Under the pieces are notes generated by a model that made no database searches, was not told the origin of the DNA, and saw only the letters and a program-made list of their open reading frames with translations. Below, one piece after another: positions 56,976-64,000 of a stretch of DNA of 64,000 nt (the first letter of the stretch is position 1; every line of letters starts with the position of its first letter). Both the position numbers and the translations under genes were made by a program. The stretch is from Copromyces sp. CBS 386.78 (taxonomy: Eukaryota; Ascomycota; Sordariomycetes; Sordariales; Sordariaceae). The stretch covers positions 682,001-746,000 of the forward strand of contig MU839079.1 of assembly GCA_030685235.1 (NCBI GenBank), read 5' to 3'.

Positions 56976-59900
56976 ATGACCATGACGGAGCAGAACGGCA
57001 TCGACATATTGTGTGACGCCGCCGGCTCCGATCTGCTGCTGTCCTCGCTCGACTATCTCCACGCCGGCCAGTCTTCATCCACCTCGTCCGGCACCGGGAA
57101 TGCCCCTACTCCAAACAACACTACCACTCCCGGAACACATCCACCTCCGATCGCCACTATTCCCGTCCCGACCTCAAGCACGGGTCCTTTCCCTGATCAC
57201 CAGCACCACCAGCAAACACCGGGCCCGCCCCGAGCCAAACGGCCAAAGACCGAGTCGGCTCCACCCTCGGCCTCGACCCCGACCTCCAACCACGTCTGTC
57301 AGATCTGCAAACGCGTCTATGAGCGCGCCGACCACCTCACCCGTCACCTGCGCTCCCACGAGAATGCCCGCCAGTACCAATGTACTCGCTGTCCGAAGCG
57401 CTTCAACCGCGCGTACGTATCTCGTCTTGGTCTCGCCTTGTCTTGTCTGGTTGCTCCGCCTCCGCTCCGGCCCGGTCCGGTCCCACCTCCGGATCGCATG
57501 GAGCACCCGTCCTTTTGTTTGCCCAATGCTCCACTTCCCACCCACCTTTCCGGCGCAGTCACCTTTAGCCCGATGTCTACCTCTACCGTCACTAACTTTC
57601 GTCCCATAACAGAGATCTACTCACGCGCCACGAGACAACCCACGATAGGGACAACGATGGTAAAGGACGGACCATAATCCGCCGCAGCGACCGAGCCGCC
57701 GAAGCATGCCACAACTGCGCCACGTCCAAAGCGAAATGCGATGATATGAAACCTTGCACCCGCTGTCGGCTTAAGAACCTCCCCTGCGAGACATCCAACA
57801 AGAAGACACCGCAATATCGGACGGCAGATGGTACCGATGGTGGTTCTGTCTTCACGCCCTCCGAACATGGCACTCCGAATGTCGCCTCGGCCTCCATGAC
57901 TCCTGTCGACGGGACCAAGTCGTCGTCTTATGGTGGCTTCAACGGCGGTTACGGCATGCCTCGTGCTAAGCAATCGACTTCCCATGGCCATTATCAACAG
58001 CATCCTCACCAGCACCAGCAACACCATCACCCTTATCCTCCCGCGCATTCCCATCCCCATGAAGGGGTTGATGCACTCAACCACCTCCATCTGATTGCGG
58101 GGCCAATGATGAACGGCCTCCCCGAGGATCTCCTCTACCCTGTTCACTCCAATCCTACGAACCCTTGGTTCCAAGACATCGACTTCACCTCCTGGAACAT
58201 CGACTTCAACAGCTTCTCCGTGCCCCAAGTCGACTCCTACAGCCAGAGTCCGCAATCCACCGCCGGCACCGCAACCACGTCCTCTAAGGCAACGCCCCAC
58301 AGGAAGGCCAGCCATCGCGACTCAGCCCGACGCCACGCGGCCTTCAAGCGCTCCCCCTGGCTCTGGGAGCCCTCCGACAAACAAGACTACGTGCGCAAGG
58401 AGACAGAAGAGGGGCTCCAAAATCTCAACGATGATGCCGTGACAGCCGTCGCCCAGTCCCGACTCCCCAGCCGGCCATCCACCCTGATGAGCAAGATCAA
58501 GATCGACCCAACCACTCGGGACCGACTCTTCGCGATAGTGTTGTCGCAGATAAAGGACCCCCATCGTGTGCCGTCGTTCCCGTCGCTGGAGCTGCTCAAT
58601 TTCCTGTTGCAGGCCCATCTGGTGCATGATGAGTACCAGTGTGACAGCTGGATACACTCACCTTCGCTGAACCCGGCCGAGATGTTGCCGGAGCTGCTGG
58701 GTGCGATCGTAGCGAATGGGGCGAGCTTCATTGCTGTTCCGGCTATTTGGCAGTTTGGACTGTCGATGCAGGAGATTATCAGGACCAGGCTGGCTAGTTT
58801 GGTGGGTTCTTTCTTTTCTTCTCCTCTGGGTTTTAAGGGCAGTATGACCGACTGACGACGGGACAACAGTTTGAATCGCAAAATGCGAATACTCGCAAAC
58901 TGGAATGTCTTCAGGCTTATTCGTTGCACCTTTTTATGGGCATGTGGAGCGGGTTTAAGAGGAAAACAGAACTGGCGGAGGCGTTTTTGCAGCCTCTGTT
59001 GATTGTAGGTTGTCATTGCTTTCTACCAGGGACTCAATTTTGACCAAGGAGTGGACAGATGATGCGACGTGCTGGTGTCTATACTGCTGCCGTCTATACA
59101 CGGGCAGACTTACCGGCAGTTTTTCCTCAAGCTTCGGACTCCCCAGAGGTGTTGGAGAGGAAGTGGCGGGCATTTATCAATAGGGAGTCTCACAAGAGGT
59201 ATGTTCTACGGTCATTTCACAAGAGAACATCAGCTAATGTTACAGACTTGCCCTTCATATGTTCCTTTATGATGCGCAAACTTCTGTCACCCTCCAGACC
59301 ACACCCCTCCTCTCCTTCACTGAACTTTGCTTTAGTCTCCCCTCATCCCGCGACCTCTGGAAAGCCCCCACCGCCAAAGCCTGGCTCGACTTGCACCTCT
59401 CCAAACGTAAACCACCTCCCGACCGGCCCATGCCCCGTATCAACGAAATTATACACTGTCCCGGCCTGCTCGACGACTTTGTCGACTTTGTTGACATCGA
59501 GCTCGTCAACACCACCGTCCTTCACGGCTTCTGGGGCCAGATCTCCGCTTACCGCTACGGAATAAGGTTCTACCAAGAGCCCTCCACCGTCACGAGCATG
59601 GCAGGCAACTATGGCCATTACTCTCAGCGTAATTTCTCGAACCACCGGGAGTTACTCAAGTCCATGCATCGCGAACTTTATAACGATTTGCAGGACTTCG
59701 CTACAACTGTGGTGTACGTCCACAAGAGCCAGCCGTACACTCCAGTCTCGCATAGACGGTATCCAGTCCCGTTTCCGGCGCCGGGAGGATCCAATGCTAC
59801 TTCTCCTGCGCCTAACGTTCCCTCGCCAGTATCGATCGTAAACTCCAATATGCCGATAACCTTTGAGATGTTCTCGCTGGCTTTGCATGTTGATCTCAAC

Positions 59901-61091
59901 CAGCTTCAGTCTTTTGCGGGGAAAGCAGGCGAAGAAGAAGCGAGGAGGGCGTCTGCTCACTTTCTGCATCAGGACCATTATCCAGGCACTGGGAGAGAAG
60001 GTAATGGAGGAGCAGGTGGAGCAGGTGGAGGAGGAGGGTGGGTGAGAAGCACAGATGCGAGGTATGCCGTCTGGCATGCGGGGCAAGTATTCAGAGCGGC
60101 GAGGGGCTTGCCACCGACGGGGCTGCGGGGATTTAATGCAATGGCTGTGTACTTTGCCAGTTTGACTCTGTGGGTTTATGGACTGTTGGGTGGTCCAAAT
60201 CCAGGGTCGCCGGGCTCGCCGCCGCAGTTTGGGAGTGGAGAGCATGATGGGGGGGTTAGAGGAGGGTATGGAACAGGCCATCATGGACAGCAGCCGTTCA
60301 ATGGCGGCGGGATGGAAGATCCAAGGAGGTCGTCAGTCACGGTTCCGGTACCATCTGGTCATGGGTATCAGATGCAGATGTCCCATCAACAACAACATCC
60401 ACATTCGCGGACATTACCTTCACAACAACACCCGCCACCACAATCACCGCCGCCTCATCAGTACCAAAAGCCGCATCTACAACCGCCACCAGATGCCCCC
60501 TTTGCAGTTCTCGACGGGGAGGAAACCCGCGAGATCCGCACCTTTTTACAAACCGGCCGTGGAATCCCAGCACTTACCATCTCACCACAACCACCATCTC
60601 ACCCACCTAATCCCTCCAGCAGTAACACCGGTTCCAACCCAATAGTTGAATCCGTCTTCACAAACCCAACCATACCCCTCCAAACGGCATGTTGCATCTT
60701 CCGCGAAAACTTCCCCTCGCTTTCACACAGCGAAAGCGAGCCGCTGCCTCCATTAGTCGAAAGTCTAGTGACTTTATTGAGGGATCTAGGGAGGGGAAGC
60801 ACGAGGGGAGGGAGTAGGGCGGGGAGTAGTGCTGATGATGGGGAGGATGGGGAAGTGAGTGGGAGTGATGGGGAACAGGACCAAGATAGGGGCGAGGAAG
60901 GGAGTGGCGCGGTGAATAATAGGGAGAGGGGAAAGGATGGTGAAGGGGGGGAGTATAGACGGGAAAGTAAGGCGGGGGTATCTGGGATTGGTTCTGGGGT
61001 AAATGAAGAGGGTAGGAGGATAGAGAGGGGAGCTGATGGAGGAGGAAGCAAGCGGATCGAAGATGGGCGCGATGGGGTTCGTGGGAGTTGA
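56976..61091 (+). CDS. Transcription factor with two C2H2 fingers plus a Zn2Cys6 cluster
   Basis: Nuclear DNA-binding regulator of the fungal C2H2/C6 class. Five exons: 56976-57412, 57613-58801, 58870-59004, 59059-59198 and 59246-61091; introns 200, 68, 54 and 47 nt. The product is 1248 aa. Finger 1 is at 108-128 and finger 2 at about 136-156; intron 1 splits finger 2 just after NRA. The Zn2Cys6 cluster (C-x2-C-x6-C-x5-C-x2-C-x6-C) begins at residue 178. A His/Gln-rich stretch follows, then a fungal-specific regulatory region around 400-800 (WQFGLSMQEIIRTRLASL, LHLFMGMWSGFKRK, LALHMFLYDAQTSV). The C-terminus is Pro/Gln-rich and then Gly/Glu/Arg-rich. Target genes cannot be inferred. An in-frame read into intron 1 gives a 233-aa product that lacks the second finger and the C6 cluster. 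Confidence 0.92.
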
Positions 61092-61464
61092 TCATGAGTT
61101 TGGATATAGAGAAGAAGGTCAGGAATGACGGCGTCGGGGTCTATGGGTATATGTGGTGGAAAATGGCTATGGGTATTTTAATAGCTTTTGGATGTTTAAT
61201 TTCATTCTGATTACTAGGTGCTATCAGGACGGCATTTCAGAAGAGGCATGCATGTAAGGGCGTATGGGACGCGATAGTCGTCGGGTGGATAGATAGGATA
61301 TGGCCAAGACAAAAGTTATGTTTATATGAACTTCGATCCTGAAATCCAGCTCGTTCGTTCGTCTCATCTCAGTGTCATCCATTCATTCCCTCTTCTCTCC
61401 ATCGCTCACTCCTCACACCATCCATCCGTTTACCCACCACTTCCCAGTCCCCAATTGCCATTAA
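61092..61464. other. Convergent spacer between the transcription factor and the cupin gene
   Basis: 373 nt holding the 3' UTRs of two convergent genes. Nothing else seen. Confidence 0.6.
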
Positions 61465-61905
61465 TCACTCTCCGATAACATAAGTACACCCCTCCCTCCC
61501 AATCCAAACCTCATGCACCAGCCCAGCATCAACATCCAGTCTTTCCCCAGGCCCATGCGTCATCTTTTCCTTTTTATCTTCAGAACCAGGGTAGGCGATG
61601 GTCAGAGAGCCGGAGAGGATGAGATGGGTTGTGAGAGAGGAGTGTTTATGTGGTGCGTAATCTTTTGTTTATTTGGTCGTTTGTTAGTATGACATATATC
61701 TATATGGTTGGAAACTTCAAACGGAGATGGAAATTGAAAAAAAAAAAAAAAAAAAAAAAAAAAGGAAATGATACACGGGTAGTGGAACCGAGACATAACT
61801 TAACGTACGAGCACCGGCACCATCAGTCCACGTAAAGACGTGCGAGAAGCCCCAGGAGCGGACTTGGGATTCTGCTTCTTTTCTTGATAGAGAGGGGGAC
61901 GTCAT
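61465..61905 (-). CDS. Small single-domain cupin protein (97 aa)
   Basis: Predicted metal-binding beta-barrel; the reaction is unknown. Two exons on the minus strand, 61905-61809 and 61661-61465, joined across a 147-nt intron with GTACGT donor, ACTAAC branch and AAAG acceptor. Exon 1 encodes MTSPSLSRKEAESQ and WGFSHVFTWTDGAGA; the join makes a His, giving HYAPHKH, the cupin motif 1 with H37 and H39. Then come THLILSGSLTIAYPG, and motif 2 in GERLDVDAGLVHEVW with H82; the end is GCTYVIGE. The pattern and length match a widespread family of small fungal cupins. The intron carries a 27-nt T run (plus-strand A-tract at 61737-61763), which serves as an unusually long polypyrimidine stretch. Neither exon is recognisable as a gene until they are joined. 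The gene is convergent with the transcription factor. Confidence 0.87.
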
Positions 61906-62600
61906 TTCGTTTTTTCTTTCCACTCGGTCGTTGCTCGATGCTCGATGCTCGTTGGACGTTGGGACGTTAGACGTTAGATTGGGGTCAAGATCACGGGGTA
62001 CAGGGGAATCGAATCGATCTGAGGGTTTCAGTTTGGTAGATCACTATTGGTGGTAAATTGAGTTTTTGGTGACTTTGTTGTGTAAGATATACTGTCAATA
62101 CACTGGTTGCCGAGTTACCGACTGGTTGGATGCCTTGACTGACTGATTGACGGTTTATCCCCGAGATGGATCTTCGAATGCTCACATGAACTGTGTATCA
62201 GTGGTTGGGTGTTGCGAATGACGTCACTTCTGGCAGCGCAACGGTATTCGAGCTCTAGGACAAGTGAATCGATGTTGTCGAAACTGTTTACTTTGCTTCA
62301 AGTCAGAACGTCAGGATCAGCAGAAGAGATCATGACGATGATGATGAGTTGCGATGTGTGTTGTCAAGTCACAAGCTGTAGGTTGCACGGGGCTTCCATT
62401 CGCGCCGCCTGTCGGATCTCGGATCCGCGGCCCATCGTGAGTATTTCCCTGTTTCGGACATCCTAACTCCTCGAAAAATACTAAAAGAAATAATCACGAG
62501 CTAAACAATCGCAACTTGAGAAGGAGAGAGAAAGGATTTAGACTTTCAAGAGGAAAAACAAGATGGAATGCAAAAAGTTGCATTAAAAGAAAAAAAGAAA
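61906..62600. other. Promoter side of the cupin gene and spacer to tRNA-Ile
   Basis: About 700 nt. A small tandem patch of CTCGATG and GACGTT words lies at 61930-61980. No gene seen. Confidence 0.55.
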
Positions 62601-62698
62601 TGCCCAATAACAGGATTGAACTGTTGACCTTCGCATGAACTTGATATCTCGAAGAGAGGATATTAGTACGACGCTCTAACCAGCTGAGCTAATCGGGC
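62601..62698 (-). tRNA. tRNA-Ile (AAT) with a 24-nt intron
   Basis: On the minus strand 98 nt fold as a tRNA: acceptor stem GCCCGAT/ATTGGGC, D arm AGCTCAGCTGGTTAGAGC, anticodon stem TCGTA/TGCGA, loop CT-AAT-A then a 24-nt intron in the canonical position, and T arm ACAGTTCAATCCTGT. The D and T arms closely match fungal tRNA-Ile(AAT). An A-rich plus-strand stretch (62584-62600) lies immediately downstream and would be the polymerase III T-run terminator. Confidence 0.95.
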
Positions 62699-63475
62699 TG
62701 ATGATTGGTTGTTGGAATATTAGTACGTCTGATGCAGTATCTTGTAAACGGACAGTGCTGCTGCTGCGCGCGTTGCTGCACATAAACTTCACGTCCACTG
62801 AGCATTACCTAGCACCTCACATCACATCCTGCATATAGAAAATGCATATCATGCACGTATGTAAAGTTACCCCAAGGTAAATAACTTGTATTGCTTGCAT
62901 CCCCCTGCACAATGAGGAGTGAATAGCTATCCTGAATATCCTCCCTATCCAAGCCAATAAATTCTTTCAGCGACCTGGCCTTTGGCCCCTTGGTCGATTC
63001 CCTTGATTCCTTCCTTCCCTTCCTTCCCCTTCTCCTATTCCAATTCGCCACTTCCATGTTTTCCCTGGGTATAATAGTAATGATAGTTGTGTTTGTGTGT
63101 ATATATATGTACGAAGTATCATATGTATAAAATTCCTTCGCCAGCGATGGCGGGATGGATAGATAGTATCCAAACTGATGAATGATGATGCCAGATCCCA
63201 AATCCAAAAAAAAAAGCCCGATAAGAACAAGAGACTGCTAGACAAGACGTCATAGCTTCTGTAGCGAGCCATGGGCTGAAAGAAATGATAGAAGGTAAGA
63301 AAAAGATGTGATGCTCGAAAAAGCAGTGAATAAGTGGGTTGGTGAGTTAGATTTCCAAAAACGCCCAAGAATGCATGATGTGGTATCAATGATGAAATGG
63401 AAGAGATATGATGAGATGATGAGAGATGACAAAAAGAAATAGAGGGAATGTTTAAAAGCACTCATCCGTCGCTCA
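62699..63475. other. Spacer and 3' UTR of the right-edge gene
   Basis: About 780 nt, mostly AT-rich, with TGTATATA near 63099 (a UGUANAUA-like word on the plus strand, antisense to the neighbouring gene). No gene seen. Confidence 0.5.
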
Positions 63476-64000
63476 TTAGCCCCAAATGGGCGCGTTGCGG
63501 TAAGCCGGTGAGTTGTAGCTGTGGAGAACCCGATAAGGCGGATTAGGACCATAAGAAGTCTGCATGCTCATGCTGCGCTTCCTGTGATGGCTTGTCTGTC
63601 GGGGAACGTAGGGCGGATATGCGCTGTTAGGCACCATCTGCCCCTGAACTCCCCTGTATTCAATGTTGGGATTGTTGTAAGGGTCGTTTGCGGGCACTCC
63701 GTAGACACTTGACATGTCTGGAGGGTGAGCGTTCTGGAGGCGCAACTGCTGATAAGCGTCATGACTGGGCCTGTGGCGAAGCGTCTGAGTCCGCTGGATG
63801 TAGGAACTATGGCGAGGCTGGGCACTGCTCGGCCTTTGGATTCCGTTACTGTCCTGACTCTGTGCCGAAAGCGAGTTGTGACGACTTGCTTGAAGCGAAT
63901 TGTGACGACTCGTTCCAGCCGAGGATGTCATGGATGACTGACTGCTGATGTCGGCCCTGGTCGGTGGGTTCCAGTCGGGAATTTTGTAGGTAGGAGGCAG
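63476..64000 (-). CDS. C-terminal part of an unrecognised Ser/Gln/Pro-rich protein (5' end outside window)
   Basis: The frame is open from the window edge to a stop at 63478-63476, giving 174 residues of the C-terminus. The first visible residues, PTYKIPDWNPPTRADIS, look like the edge of a folded or conserved region. The rest is low in complexity: RHNSLQASRHNSL repeats, then Ser/Gln/Arg-rich sequence and Tyr/Pro/Asn-rich PNPPYRVLHSYNSPAYRN to the end. An internal ATG at 63931 is not taken as the start because the frame continues past it. I cannot assign a family. Confidence 0.7.
   Translation of the reverse strand: MPPTYKIPDWNPPTRADISSQSSMTSSAGTSRHNSLQASRHNSLSAQSQDSNGIQRPSSAQPRHSSYIQRTQTLRHRPSHDAYQQLRLQNAHPPDMSSVYGVPANDPYNNPNIEYRGVQGQMVPNSAYPPYVPRQTSHHRKRSMSMQTSYGPNPPYRVLHSYNSPAYRNAPIWG

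Noticed and set aside
1..64000. 5S rRNA genes, transposons, RIP relics and CRISPR arrays
   Set aside because: Looked for on both strands; no dispersed 5S sequence, no terminal repeats or transposase or reverse transcriptase motifs, no strongly AT-rich blocks and no spaced repeats.

Overview
The window is nuclear DNA from a filamentous ascomycete, most likely Neurospora or a close relative in the Sordariales. The evidence is short introns (about 47-230 nt) with GTRNGT donors and CTRAY branch points, a preference for C-ending codons, intron-containing tRNA genes, and a gene set that includes a GPI-type chitinase, a SAD-1-type RNA-dependent RNA polymerase and a C2H2/Zn2Cys6 regulator. I see no AT-rich RIP-degraded block, transposon, rDNA unit or CRISPR array.

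Layout, left to right. 0.2-3.9 kb (+): secreted GH18 chitinase with LysM, long Ser/Thr repeats and a GPI tail. 3.9-13.0 kb: no gene recognised. 13.0-14.8 kb (+): double-Myb 'telobox' protein. 15.9-17.1 kb (+): ribosomal protein S4, three exons. 17.1-26.4 kb: no gene recognised. 26.4-28.6 kb (+): mitochondrial D-lactate dehydrogenase, five exons. 30.0-34.9 kb (+): RNA-dependent RNA polymerase (probably sad-1), tail to tail with an uncharacterised gene at 35.2-36.5 kb (-). 38.1-38.8 kb (-): AIM11, divergent from a 2-oxoglutarate/Fe(II) oxygenase at 39.4-40.4 kb (+). 40.7 kb: tRNA-Glu(CTC) with intron (-). 45.0-47.7 kb (+): PI-specific phospholipase C, four exons. 48.5 kb: tRNA-Gly(GCC) (+). 53.9-54.2 kb (+): 68-aa zinc-ribbon protein. 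57.0-61.1 kb (+): C2H2 plus Zn2Cys6 transcription factor, five exons. 61.5-61.9 kb (-): 97-aa cupin in two exons. 62.6 kb: tRNA-Ile(AAT) with intron (-). 63.5 kb to the right edge (-): 3' part of an unrecognised gene.

The genes are not an operon or a biosynthetic cluster. The links that can be argued from sequence are regulatory: telomere-repeat-like motifs (CCCTAA) upstream of rps4 and in the AIM11/oxygenase divergent promoter, in a window that also encodes a telobox Myb protein; and possible RNA-level control of the chitinase (Ssd1-type leader motifs and two PUF-type 3' sites). Two coding pieces were found only by joining exons by hand: the 97-aa cupin and the last exon of the phospholipase C, which completes its C2 domain after a 633-nt intron. 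No genuinely new multi-gene system was identified; the unexplained space is in the two 9-kb quiet stretches.
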